Assembly (NCBI GenBank): GCA_003023785.1
Contig: PXRS01000037.1
Location: 1 to 41,802 of the forward strand
Length of the DNA: 41,802 bases
Reading direction: 5' to 3'
Source: Halobacteriales archaeon QS_5_68_33
GTDB taxonomy: Archaea > Halobacteriota > Halobacteria > Halobacteriales > Haloarculaceae
The notes under the pieces were generated by a model. The model saw only the letters and a program-made list of their open reading frames with translations. It was not told the origin of the DNA and ran no database searches. Positions 16,374 to 23,956 of the stretch are shown piece after piece; within the stretch, counting starts at the first letter, position 1, and every line of letters starts with the position of its first letter. The translations under genes were made by a program, and so were the position numbers.

Positions 16374-16395
16374 ATTACATACGTATGCGTGTAAT
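16374..16395. promoter_or_regulatory. 22-bp imperfect palindrome, possible operator
   Basis: Arms ATTACA and TGTAAT flank a central TACGTA. It stands in gene-poor DNA, so no regulated gene can be named. Confidence 0.25.
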
Positions 16396-16520
16396 CAAGC
16401 CGCTGAAACGCCGAGAACTGACGAGGGTGGCGGCGCCGGCCGGTCGCGAGCGAGTCCGAAGCACGGGGGCAGGGCTATCGGGGACGAGCGCGGTTCCGGC
16501 GGAGCGGGTCGATTGTCGCG

Positions 16521-16604
16521 TCATACGATCGGTTGTAAACCAGTTCCGGATTTCATCGAATCGGTCGACAGAATACCGGTAAATCGGTACAACCGACCGT
16601 ATCA
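16521..16604. mobile_element. Family 1 inverted-repeat element, full copy B (84 bp)
   Basis: The ends TCATACGATCGGTTGTA and ACAACCGACCGTATCA form 16-bp inverted repeats. The interior contains GTTCCGGATTTCATCGAA and ACCGGTAAATCGGT, as in copies C and D. TA bounds the CGGTCGGTTGT core on both sides. Confidence 0.75.
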
Positions 16605-17112
16605 GAGCTGGCGGGCCAGCGGGTTACCCGGCCAGGAATGGCAGCTCTGTTGATCGCGGCGCCGGGTGCAAAATGGGGTTACCGGAGCGCCCGGGCGAGT
16701 GAACCGGGCCTCCAGCGTGGGTGAACAGGGCCGTCCTCCCGGAACACCGGGCAACGTCTGGGGCGGGAGTTGCAAGGGTGCAGGTCGGGTGGCTGGTGAA
16801 TGGGTATCCCGGGCAGGGGATACAGGTGTCATTCGGGACGACGGCACCGAATGTGCGCGCTGACTGCTAATAAAAGGGAAATACCGTTTATCCGCTGAGG
16901 ACGGGAGTAGGGAGTCTATATACCGCATTTATCCACGGAGGCGCACTGACGTCCGGAACCGGGCACGCACCGACGAACGGGGGTCCTGTCGCGGGAATGC
17001 ACCTCTTGCGCGCGACGTTGTCCGGGGTTTCTCCGCGACAGGGTCTCCCCCACTGCTACGCCGCAGGGGTAAACGTGGTATTACAAAGAGGACGGCTCAC
17101 CCGGGTGACCGT

Positions 17113-17304
17113 ATGGCTACCAACTGGGGCGAACCGGATCCCGAGCCGGATGGGTTCACCGAACAGTTCCGTGCGGTCGTTGAGCGATACGAGAACGCGC
17201 CCGACCAGTGTACGATTTTTCCCGCCGACGCCGAGGACGAACGCCGAACCGCGTGGCTGACGGCGAAAGAACCCGCGTTCGTCCACCTCGCCGACCACCG
17301 GTGA
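17113..17304 (+). CDS. Small conserved haloarchaeal protein (DUF7511-like)
   Basis: A 63-residue acidic protein. The core FRAVVERYENAPDQCTIFPAD, then RTAWLTAKEPAFVHLADHR, matches my recollection of the DUF7511 haloarchaeal family; function unknown. It ends 13 bases from the stop of the convergent DUF7344 gene. An AT-rich GTATTACAAA about 27 bases before the ATG is a possible promoter. Confidence 0.7.
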   Translation: MATNWGEPDPEPDGFTEQFRAVVERYENAPDQCTIFPADAEDERRTAWLTAKEPAFVHLADHR

Positions 17305-17317
17305 GCCCGGGGCCGAG

Positions 17318-17947
17318 TCAGCGACCGGTCGGCAGTGTTGGTTCGTCGGCGCCGTCGTCCCCGAGGGCGTGTGCGCCGGCCACAGCGGCGACGCTCAGGA
17401 GACTCAGCAGGGACGCGGCCACGACGAGCGCGGGGCCGGCGGCGAGCGCGGCGACGCCGACTAGGGCGACCCCCACACCGCTCGCGGCACCGTAGTACAG
17501 CGGCCAGGGGCGCTCGTCCGTCTCGCCCCAGTCGAGGTACTGCTCGACCCGCTCGGCGTTCGGGCCGGTCTCGATCCGGCCGCGGTCCTGGTTGAACTCG
17601 ACGATGCCCATGTCGTCCATCTTGGGCAGGTGACACTGGTAGAGACCCACGTACGCGCACTTGCGTTCGCGCGAGGTCACCTGCGCGACGGGCGTGTCGT
17701 TCTCGACGGCCGCGACCTCCTCCGCGAGGTCGCCCAGCGCGACCGGTCCGTCGCGGCCCTTGAGATACCGCAATACGGTCCGTCGGCGCTTGTTCTTCAG
17801 GATCTCGAACACCTGGTCGAGCGGCAACTCGGCGGCTGATTCCTCCTCGGCGCTCTCGGCGGCCGTCGTCTGTTCGGTTCCGACATCGGTGTCGGTTCCG
17901 CTCGGTACCCCATCCTCCGCGGTCATAGGCTGGTTTCTAGTTGACAT
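17318..17947 (-). CDS. DUF7344 winged-helix protein with C-terminal membrane segments
   Basis: The 209 residues begin with a low-complexity tail to about 40. A winged-helix DUF7344 domain follows: LDQVFEILKNKRRRTVLRYLKG, ALGDLAEEVAAVEN, then YVGLYQCHLPKMDDMGIVEF. Two hydrophobic segments follow near residues 150-195. Haloarchaea carry many such proteins, thought to be membrane-attached transcription regulators; ligands are unknown. A homologue with the same layout starts at 18721 on the other strand, and a fragment of a third is at 20163-20310. Confidence 0.85.
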   Translation of the reverse strand: MSTRNQPMTAEDGVPSGTDTDVGTEQTTAAESAEEESAAELPLDQVFEILKNKRRRTVLRYLKGRDGPVALGDLAEEVAAVENDTPVAQVTSRERKCAYVGLYQCHLPKMDDMGIVEFNQDRGRIETGPNAERVEQYLDWGETDERPWPLYYGAASGVGVALVGVAALAAGPALVVAASLLSLLSVAAVAGAHALGDDGADEPTLPTGR

Positions 17948-18269
17948 TGTGTCCTTCGTTCCCGGACCCGTGCGTCGATCTCACCCACAGCGAACTCGCT
18001 ACCCGACACGAACTCACTACCCGCCGTAGACTAACCGTCCACCGCAGACTCGCGCGACCCGAGCTGCCTGTTGCCGGCAGGCCGGGGCGAGATGTGTCGC
18101 TGAAATCCGAACTTACGTGCATTGGCGGTTCTCCGTGCGGAAGGTAGGCGATGGAAACAGCGGTCGTTTCCTCACTAGGCCTTCCCCCTCGCAGTGTACC
18201 TTCTCGTGCCGAGATCACTTAACCTTTCTTGCGGTAGGAACCGTGTAAAACCGGTCACGATGACTACCG

Positions 18270-18643
18270 ATGAACGATAACCACGATGCGGGCGCCGGCA
18301 GGCCGGACTGGGGGCCGAGAGCGACGACAGCGGGTCCGTAACCAGCGTCGTCGTCGAGGCGGTCTCGGAGGCGGAGGATACCTCGCCGGCCGAGATAGCG
18401 GAGCTGCTCTATGAGCACGTCGACCTGAACGCGCTCGACGATCGTTCGCGACCGATGTACGATGCGAGCGAGCGCGTAGTATTACACCGAAGGGTGATCC
18501 GCCGCCGGGGGACCGGAGCCACTCCGTCGCCGGCGGCCGGGGCCGAACGCGATCCGCGGGACGGCCCGCGCGACCTGCGAGAGCGCACAGCGCGGTCACC
18601 AGCGAGCCGAAGAACGGGCCTGGAGGGTCGAACACGGCAATAA
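18270..18643 (+). pseudogene. HalOD1 output-domain gene, frameshifted relic
   Basis: An ATG at 18270 opens MNDNHDAGAGRPD and then stops in its own frame. One frame over, the continuation ESDDSGSVTSVVVEAVSEAE, then SPAEIAELLYEHVDLNALDD, is a clear HalOD1 domain, the output domain of haloarchaeal signalling proteins. The usual C-terminal beta strands are replaced by an arginine-rich tail up to 18643. So the gene has both a frameshift near 18308-18320 and a damaged 3' end. Confidence 0.55.
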
Positions 18644-18720
18644 TCTGTCCGTAACAAAGTGTAAACCACTTAAACGGGAGGTATGTCCGAAACAGGCCGA
18701 CCAGCAGAACGTCACCAATA

Positions 18721-19212
18721 ATGTCAACCGGGGATACGGGGCTCACACAGGACGTCTTGTTCGACATTCTGAGCAGCGCGAGGCGCCGGTACGTTCTCCA
18801 CGTGCTCAACACAGAGGGAGAGATGGAGCTGACGGAACTGGCCGAGCACGTCGCCGCCCGGGAGAACGACATCGAGGTCGAGGAGCTGACGAAACAGCAG
18901 CGCAAGCGCGTGTACGTCTCGCTCTACCAGACCCACGTCCCCAAGTTGCGCGACGCGGGACTCGTCGCCTACGACGAGGACGGCCAGGTCGTCTCCTTGC
19001 GGTCGGACGCGAACGACCTCGCCCGCTATCTGGACGACGAGCAGGAGCGGTTCCCCTGGCAGTACGTCTACCTCGGTATCGCCCTCGTGGGGCTGGTCGT
19101 CGTGGGGTTATCGGCGGCCGCCCTCGTCGTCGGACTCCTTCTAACGGCTGTGGCCCACGCCGCCGCCTGGGTGTCCGACAGGGGGAACCCCTTCCCCGAC
19201 GGTCCCGAGTAG
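18721..19212 (+). CDS. DUF7344 winged-helix protein with C-terminal membrane segments
   Basis: A 163-residue homologue of the gene at 17318-17947. The winged helix comes first: DVLFDILSSARRRYVLHVLN, MELTELAEHVAARENDIEVE, then YVSLYQTHVPKLRDAGLVAY. Two hydrophobic segments follow around 118-155. It is probably a membrane-bound regulator that binds DNA through the N-terminal domain. An ACTTAAAC box about 50 bases upstream could be the promoter. Its stop is nine bases before repeat copy C, which separates it from the convergent 39-residue gene. Confidence 0.88.
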   Translation: MSTGDTGLTQDVLFDILSSARRRYVLHVLNTEGEMELTELAEHVAARENDIEVEELTKQQRKRVYVSLYQTHVPKLRDAGLVAYDEDGQVVSLRSDANDLARYLDDEQERFPWQYVYLGIALVGLVVVGLSAAALVVGLLLTAVAHAAAWVSDRGNPFPDGPE

Positions 19213-19220
19213 GAACGCGG

Positions 19221-19304
19221 CCCTACGGTCAGTTGTAAATCGGTTCCGGATTTCGTCGAGTCGGTCGGCGAAAAGCCGGTCAATCGGTACAACCGACCGT
19301 ATCA
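19221..19304. mobile_element. Family 1 inverted-repeat element, full copy C (84 bp)
   Basis: The right end ACAACCGACCGTATCA is perfect. The left end has two changes (CCCTACGGTCAGTTGT). It fills the whole gap between two convergent genes, and its terminal TGA is the stop codon of the small minus-strand gene. Confidence 0.75.
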
Positions 19305-19421
19305 GGCGTCGCGGTCGTCGCTGTCTTCCGGGAGGAGTTGTGAGGGGTCGCGCTTGTAGGAAGGCGTCTCGCAGAACGCGTTCATGCGCTCGATCTCGTC
19401 GTCGGTGAAGTGTTTGAGCAT
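19302..19421 (-). CDS. 39-residue protein ending in the repeat-supplied stop
   Basis: A small frame on the minus strand: ATG at 19421, beginning MLKHFTDDEIERMNAFCETP and ending LLPEDSDDRDA. The composition is strongly acidic with a helical N-terminal half, unlike random high-GC frames. The stop TGA (19302-19304) is the outer end of repeat copy C, so the present C-terminus was probably set by that insertion. I do not recognise a family; a helix with FTDDEIERMN resembles the start of small haloarchaeal regulators. Confidence 0.5.
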   Translation of the reverse strand: MLKHFTDDEIERMNAFCETPSYKRDPSQLLPEDSDDRDA

Positions 19422-19617
19422 CTCTACGCTTCCCACAGGCTACACGGACTTTGTAATTCGTCAACTATGAACTAGAAGAGACCGACTGACCGCTGTTTTC
19501 TCGCGGTGGAATAGCCGGGACCGGGTCGTATATGAGTCCTACCGAAAGTTGGCGGATCCTACTCCTGAAAACCCGGGGGGATGCCCTGGCGGGGTGGCGC
19601 GGCCGCATCGGGGCCCG

Positions 19618-19893
19618 TCAGACCATGTTCTCGGCCTCGATCGTCTCCCAGACGGTTCTCCCGCGGTCGGTCAGACCGTAGACGCGCCCTTTCTTGCGGT
19701 CCTCGGAGACCAACAGGTCGACAAGCGACCGTTCGCGCAGGCGCTGGAGCGCGCGCGAGACGTGGGCGATCCCCACGTCGGCGTCGGAGGCGATCTGTGA
19801 CGGCGTCGATGGCCCGGCCGCCAGCCGCTCGATGACCGTGACGCGATACCGCGAGCTGATGACGAAACTTACCTCGTCCCAATCGTCGCTCAT
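19618..19893 (-). CDS. Winged helix-turn-helix regulator
   Basis: This 91-residue protein is almost entirely a winged helix: YRVTVIERLAAGPSTPSQIA, then VGIAHVSRALQRLRERSLVD, then a wing with KKGRVYGLTDRGRTVWETI. It is close to the ArsR/MarR-like single-domain regulators common in haloarchaea. It presumably binds DNA as a dimer; target and signal are unknown. The start is the ATG at 19893. The 5' region (19894-20050) has no recognisable gene. Confidence 0.85.
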   Translation of the reverse strand: MSDDWDEVSFVISSRYRVTVIERLAAGPSTPSQIASDADVGIAHVSRALQRLRERSLVDLLVSEDRKKGRVYGLTDRGRTVWETIEAENMV

Positions 19894-20070
19894 TGTTGTG
19901 GTGGTGCGGACCGGTCAGTGATACTGTTCCCGGCAGGTAACCGACTGGTCCCCCGATACGTTCGCGGGCGACGACTTTACCTTCCGGTTGGTCCGCTGTA
20001 TTAGTCACGTACAGGCCCCGGTATATAGAGGTTTGCCCGCTCAAGCTGTTCGTTCGTCGACCGATGACGT

Positions 20071-20310
20071 GTGGGGCGAACCAGCCGGAGCGCTCGACGA
20101 GGGCCAGGCCGAGAGCCCCCCGGCCGGGGCGCGGTCGGGTACAGCGGCCAGGTCGCCGCCCGTCTCGTCCACAGCAACCTCCCGAAACTCGAAGACCCCG
20201 GTCTGGCTGAGGACGACGAGGACAGCCGGACGATCACGTCGACGCCAGCCATCGACGGCTTCGCGCCGTACCTCGCGTTCGCCGCCGCACAGTCCGCGAA
20301 CCGGGGCTGA
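20071..20310 (+). pseudogene. DUF7344 winged-helix relic
   Basis: From about 20160 the frame reads ARLVHSNLPKLEDPGLAEDD, then RTITSTPAIDGFAPYLAFA, the second half of a DUF7344 domain (compare HLPKMDDMGIVEF in the gene at 17318). The part upstream of it is arginine-rich with no matching first half in this frame, so the gene is truncated or frameshifted. It has no membrane segment. Confidence 0.5.
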
Positions 20311-20461
20311 CCGTCACGGGATGCCCGGGCCCGGCTCGGCGCGACTCGCCACCCCGACTGCCGACAGCGAGAACGTCCATGCCGCAGGCCGTCTATAACA
20401 ATGCACGAACCCGGACAGCATCTGATACGACCGAGTCCGCCGGTGTCCGGACCGGGGCGGG

Positions 20462-20581
20462 CCCGACGAGGTCGACCGCGCAGGAGCCGACCTCGGTTAT
20501 CGCCCGACCGTCGACATCCGTGCGGGGCTGGACTCGGTATTCGAGACGCCGCCCCCGGAGGCGCCGTCGAACGCGGACTAA
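20462..20581 (+). pseudogene. NAD-dependent sugar epimerase/dehydratase, C-terminal relic
   Basis: The frame reads PDEVDRAGADLGYRPTVDIR, then AGLDSVFETPPPEAP and a stop. This is the end of an extended short-chain dehydrogenase of the UDP-glucose 4-epimerase kind, where an LGYxP-x-DI-x-GL segment closes the protein. The rest of the gene is missing. The NUDIX gene starts 6 bases after the stop, so the junction may be a deletion scar. Confidence 0.5.
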
Positions 20582-20586
20582 CGACC

Positions 20587-21105
20587 ATGGCCAACCGAAC
20601 GAACCCCGCCACCGAACTGGTACCGCCCGCCCGGATACCCGGACACTCGACCGGTACCTTCCAGGTGCGACGCGGCGTCAAGGCGCTGGTCGCGAGCGCG
20701 GACCGGGTCCTCCTCGTTCGGGAACGACACGCCGATGGGACGCCGTTCTGGTCGCTTCCCGGCGGTGGCGCTCATCCGGGCGAACCGCTCGAGGAAGCTC
20801 TCCGTCGCGAGGTCTCCGAGGAACTGCGTTGCCGGTGTGTCGTCGGCGAGGCGGTGGACTCGGTCTGGTACGTCCACCGGAGTCTGCAGCGGCAGGCCTC
20901 CGTATACGTGGTGCTGGACTGTCGATTGCTCGACGAGCCGACCGCCGTGGACGGAGAGGGGATCGACGAGGTCCAGTGGGTCCACCCCTCGGAGCTGCCG
21001 CCCCGCACCCTTCCACAGGTCCTGTCGGTCGTCCGTGAGGTCGATCCTGGGGACAGATGCCGGCGCGGACCTGCCGACACACCGGACGACGGTTCCCCCG
21101 AGTGA
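20587..21105 (+). CDS. NUDIX hydrolase
   Basis: A 172-residue NUDIX domain with a full Nudix box: Gly60, Glu66 and REVSEEL at 74-80 (G-x5-E-x7-REUxEEL). Members hydrolyse nucleoside diphosphates linked to another moiety, using divalent metal. The N-terminal extension (1-25, Thr/Pro-rich) is short. The ATG at 20587 was preferred because the frame upstream is the degraded epimerase region in another phase. The substrate cannot be predicted. A perfect AGTAAGA/TCTTACT hairpin lies 36 bases after the stop. Confidence 0.88.
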   Translation: MANRTNPATELVPPARIPGHSTGTFQVRRGVKALVASADRVLLVRERHADGTPFWSLPGGGAHPGEPLEEALRREVSEELRCRCVVGEAVDSVWYVHRSLQRQASVYVVLDCRLLDEPTAVDGEGIDEVQWVHPSELPPRTLPQVLSVVREVDPGDRCRRGPADTPDDGSPE

Positions 21106-21140
21106 CCGGGCTACCTGCCGCTCCGCCGTCGCTGCGCCGC

Positions 21141-21157
21141 AGTAAGAAGCTCTTACT
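21141..21157. promoter_or_regulatory. Small hairpin downstream of the NUDIX gene
   Basis: AGTAAGA and TCTTACT pair as a 7-bp stem around an AGC loop, followed by the AT-rich ATTATAT. It could be an operator or a 3' processing structure. Confidence 0.3.
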
Positions 21158-21284
21158 ATTATATCTTGTAGGTAGTAGAGTCCTACTGACTTTCCAACAG
21201 GAAATCATGCCGTAATCAAACCACTGCCATCAGGCTGTTACCGGGCTACCATCGGGAAACCATCCACATTAGTCCGGTAAAAAG

Positions 21285-21311
21285 CGTTAATTACGAACGT
21301 CCTAATTAACG
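21285..21311. promoter_or_regulatory. Perfect 9-bp inverted repeat before the Tat-signal gene
   Basis: CGTTAATTA (21285-21293) is mirrored by TAATTAACG (21303-21311) across nine bases. It ends 8 bases before the ATG at 21320 and overlaps the place where a leaderless TATA box should be. An operator that blocks transcription would look like this; that reading is inference. Confidence 0.4.
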
Positions 21312-21319
21312 GATACAGC

Positions 21320-21562
21320 ATGGACGAACGCGAACGAGCGTCGAAGGATGAGCTTACCGGCGTCGGGAAGAGGAACAGTAGAGATACGGGCCAGCAACGA
21401 GCACCGAGGGCCGCGTCGGGCGAGACGACCGTCACCCGTCGGTCGTTCCTCGCGGCCGTGGGCGGCGCGGCCTCGGTCGCGGCGGTGCCGGCCGCTCGAG
21501 CTGCGAGCGAGAACGGATACGGTCAGAACGGATACGGCGCGGGGACCTACGGCGGAGTCTGA
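21320..21562 (+). CDS. Tat signal peptide with minimal Gly/Tyr-rich tail (truncated exported protein?)
   Basis: The 80 residues hold a charged N-terminus, a twin-arginine motif TRRSFLAAVGGAASVAAVP (about 38-56), an AxA-like cleavage region, then only SENGYGQNGYGAGTYGG before the stop. Haloarchaeal secreted enzymes often have such GYG linkers after a Tat signal, with a large domain behind. Here that domain is missing, so this is probably the head of a truncated exported protein. Alternatively it is a genuinely tiny secreted peptide. The stop lies one base before the stop of the convergent Gfo/Idh gene. Confidence 0.55.
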   Translation: MDERERASKDELTGVGKRNSRDTGQQRAPRAASGETTVTRRSFLAAVGGAASVAAVPAARAASENGYGQNGYGAGTYGGV

Positions 21563-21563
21563 G

Positions 21564-22718
21564 TCACTGCGACGTGACTTCTTCGGTGGGGAGCACACCG
21601 GACCGAACCATAGCTTCGAGAGGATTGTTCTCGATGTCCAGCGGCAGGGTCACGCGGTCGCGCCGCCGCGCGGACTCCCAGCAGGCAAAGATGAGTTCCA
21701 TCGCCTGGCACGCATTCCTGGCCGCGGTCTCCGGTCGCCGGTCTTCCCGAAGCGACTCGACGACGTCCTCGATAGCCCGGCCGATGTACGACGGCTCGGC
21801 AAACGTCCGGTCGGGGCCGACAGGGAAGCGCTCGAGCAGGGCGTCGGCGACGACTGACACCGTGTTCGGGTGGGTTTTGTAAATCCCGTCGGGCCCGGTT
21901 TCGACGCGTTCCCAGCCCGACTCGTCCGTGCGGACGCGCAATGGGGGGCCGTCGATGCGCCCGACTTCGACCGTACCCCGGGAGCCTATCACGCGGATCT
22001 GGCAGTCAACCAGGCCGTCCTCGCCTGTCGACGCCAGTCCGTCGATCCCGTTTTCGTAACGCCAGCGGGCCAGTCCCTGTGTTTCGTTGTGCATCCCGAA
22101 CTGGACGTTCTCTTCCCGGTACTCGATCTGTGCGAGGACCCACTCGACGGGCGTCTGGTCGGTGAGAAAGCCACACAGATCGAAGAGGTGGCTGCCGTAA
22201 TCGTAGAGGTTCTGACCGCCCACCTCGATCCGGCGGACGTCGCCGATCCGGCCCTCATCCAGCAGGTCCTTCGCCAGCCGGTACGGTTTCGCGAAGCGGC
22301 GCTGGTGGTTGATCGTCAGCTGCGTGTCGTGACGTTCGCAGCGTTCGAGCATTTCCTGACACTCCTGCCAAGTCGCCGCAATCGGCTTCTCACAGTGGAT
22401 TGCCTCGACGCTGTCCGCGTCCGCACAAGCGCACACGAGTTCAGCGTGGGCAGCCGGCGGAACGCAAACGTTCACGATATCCGGTTTGGCCTCCGCCAGC
22501 ATTCGCTTGGCATCCTCGTATACCTCTTCCGGGCTGATCCCGTACTCCTCGGCGAACGCCACAGCGTTGTCCGTGACGATGTCGGCACAGGCCACGAGCT
22601 CACAGTCGGTCAGTCGGACATATGCGTCAGCGTGGCGGTACGCCATGGCGTACCCGTCTGCCGACTGCTCGCTCGGGTCGCCCGTACCGATAACCGCTAC
22701 CCTGAATCCCATCACCAT
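21564..22718 (-). CDS. Gfo/Idh/MocA-family NAD(P)-dependent oxidoreductase
   Basis: The 384 residues start with a Rossmann fold (FRVAVIGTGDPS) and contain AIHCEKPIAATW near residue 110, the EKP motif of this family, whose lysine acts in catalysis. The C-terminal alpha/beta domain follows. Members oxidise or reduce sugars, inositols and similar polyols. The start at 22718 (MVMGF) fits a TATA box at 22743-22749; ATG 22712 and 22736 are alternatives. It is divergent from a glycosyltransferase gene, which suggests synthesis of a modified sugar for a surface glycan. Confidence 0.88.
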   Translation of the reverse strand: MVMGFRVAVIGTGDPSEQSADGYAMAYRHADAYVRLTDCELVACADIVTDNAVAFAEEYGISPEEVYEDAKRMLAEAKPDIVNVCVPPAAHAELVCACADADSVEAIHCEKPIAATWQECQEMLERCERHDTQLTINHQRRFAKPYRLAKDLLDEGRIGDVRRIEVGGQNLYDYGSHLFDLCGFLTDQTPVEWVLAQIEYREENVQFGMHNETQGLARWRYENGIDGLASTGEDGLVDCQIRVIGSRGTVEVGRIDGPPLRVRTDESGWERVETGPDGIYKTHPNTVSVVADALLERFPVGPDRTFAEPSYIGRAIEDVVESLREDRRPETAARNACQAMELIFACWESARRRDRVTLPLDIENNPLEAMVRSGVLPTEEVTSQ

Positions 22719-22742
22719 ACCACTTCCGACGCGCATTATTGG

Positions 22743-22749
22743 TTATATC
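22743..22749 (-). promoter_or_regulatory. TATA box of the Gfo/Idh gene
   Basis: Read on the minus strand, GATATAAC lies about 25-28 bases before the ATG at 22718 and supports that start. Confidence 0.4.
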
Positions 22750-22976
22750 GCTATTACTGTACGGTACCTCGTCGCGGAAACACCGGTTCCCTGGACCGCG
22801 AGACGGACGGGTAGAATCCGGGAATGACCCGATTCGTCGCCAGGAGAGGCTCAGGGCTTGGACCGCTACAAGGACGTTACTCCGTGTCTCACTTTCCATA
22901 GCGCGTCTGTAACTATACTGCTATCGGCCCTAGGTTCGGGCGTGAGAGCGCGGACGTCACTGAACGGGGTCCTCCG

Positions 22977-23915
22977 ATGAGTGTGACTGATTCCGGTCCG
23001 GCCCGAGCGAGACTGTCGGACAGTGACGTCCTCGTCGGGATCCCTGCCTACAACGAGGCAGCGGCTGTTGGAGATATCGTGCGCTCCTCCCGTGAAGTCG
23101 CCGACGCTGTCGTCGTTGTCGACGACGGAAGCGACGACCGAACCGCAATGCGGGCTGCGGAAGCGGGCGCAGAGGTCGTCCGGCACGAGAAGAACTCCGG
23201 CTACGGCGCCGCCCTAGGGACGCTCTTCGAGACGGCAAACGAGCGTGACGCGGACCACCTCGTCGTAGTGGATGCTGACGGCCAGCACGACCCCGCTCAG
23301 GTGCCCGGGCTCGTCGCGACGCAGCGGGCATCGAACGCCGAAATCGTTATTGGAAGCCGGTTCATCGGCAGCTCCCAGTCCGACACGCCTCTCTATCGGC
23401 GGATCGGGCTCGCGGTAATAAACACGCTCGTCGGGGCCAGTCTCCGTTTCGGATATTCGGTACAGCGCATCCGCGACACCCAGAGCGGCTTCCGCGCGTA
23501 CGATGCGGACGCAATCGAGTTGCTCGCCGAGCGCGCGGACTTGAGCGACGGGATGGACGCCAGCGTTGACATCCTGTTCCAGGCTGCGCAAGAGGGCCAC
23601 GAGTTCGTCGAGGCGCCGGTCGACGTGACCTACGATGTCGCCGACGAGGCGAACACACACAACCCCGTCGTCCACGGCGCCGTTCTCGTCCGTAACGTCG
23701 CCGGTCGTGTCCTCTCGGAGCGACCGGGTCGGAGTCTGGGAGGGCCAGGGGTGATCTGCCTGGGACTCGGGGTCACGCTCGGCCTCGCCTCCAGCGCCGG
23801 TCTCGGTATCGTGACCGCGATCCCGAGACTGGTCGTCACGTTGCTCATCGCGCTCGGCATCGCGCTCGCCGGAGCGGCGTTCACCGTCGGCACTCGCCGG
23901 CCGAGCCGCGACTGA
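22977..23915 (+). CDS. Family 2 glycosyltransferase with C-terminal membrane hairpin
   Basis: A 312-residue protein. The N-terminal GT-A domain has VGIPAYNEAAAVGDIV (about 20-35), VDDGSDDRT (47-55) and the metal-binding DADGQHDP (about 100). The C-terminus (about 258-305) has two hydrophobic segments. This architecture is that of dolichyl-phosphate-sugar synthases and related enzymes, which load sugars onto a membrane lipid at the cytoplasmic face. N-glycosylation or exopolysaccharide synthesis are both possible. The 258-base divergent spacer upstream holds no gene. Confidence 0.9.
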   Translation: MSVTDSGPARARLSDSDVLVGIPAYNEAAAVGDIVRSSREVADAVVVVDDGSDDRTAMRAAEAGAEVVRHEKNSGYGAALGTLFETANERDADHLVVVDADGQHDPAQVPGLVATQRASNAEIVIGSRFIGSSQSDTPLYRRIGLAVINTLVGASLRFGYSVQRIRDTQSGFRAYDADAIELLAERADLSDGMDASVDILFQAAQEGHEFVEAPVDVTYDVADEANTHNPVVHGAVLVRNVAGRVLSERPGRSLGGPGVICLGLGVTLGLASSAGLGIVTAIPRLVVTLLIALGIALAGAAFTVGTRRPSRD

Positions 23916-23956
23916 CTTTAGCCCGTGACGAATTTACGAAGTTACAGCCGGCAGTA

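Larger units (their letters stand above)
15280..17112. other. Gene-poor accessory spacer
   Basis: About 1.8 kb with no intact gene. It holds the degraded fragment at 15306-15540, a 22-codon frame at 15584-15652 behind a TATA-like ACTAAATAAA, a half copy of repeat family 1, a copy of family 2, a palindrome at 16374-16395 and a full copy of family 1. The stretch 16605-16925 has open frames on both strands (65 and 108 codons), but neither looks like a haloarchaeal protein. Confidence 0.6.

Noticed and set aside
16602-16928. A minus-strand frame of 108 codons ending in the repeat's TGA
   Set aside because: Proline/arginine-rich composition with no recognisable fold. The stop shared with the repeat is likely chance here.
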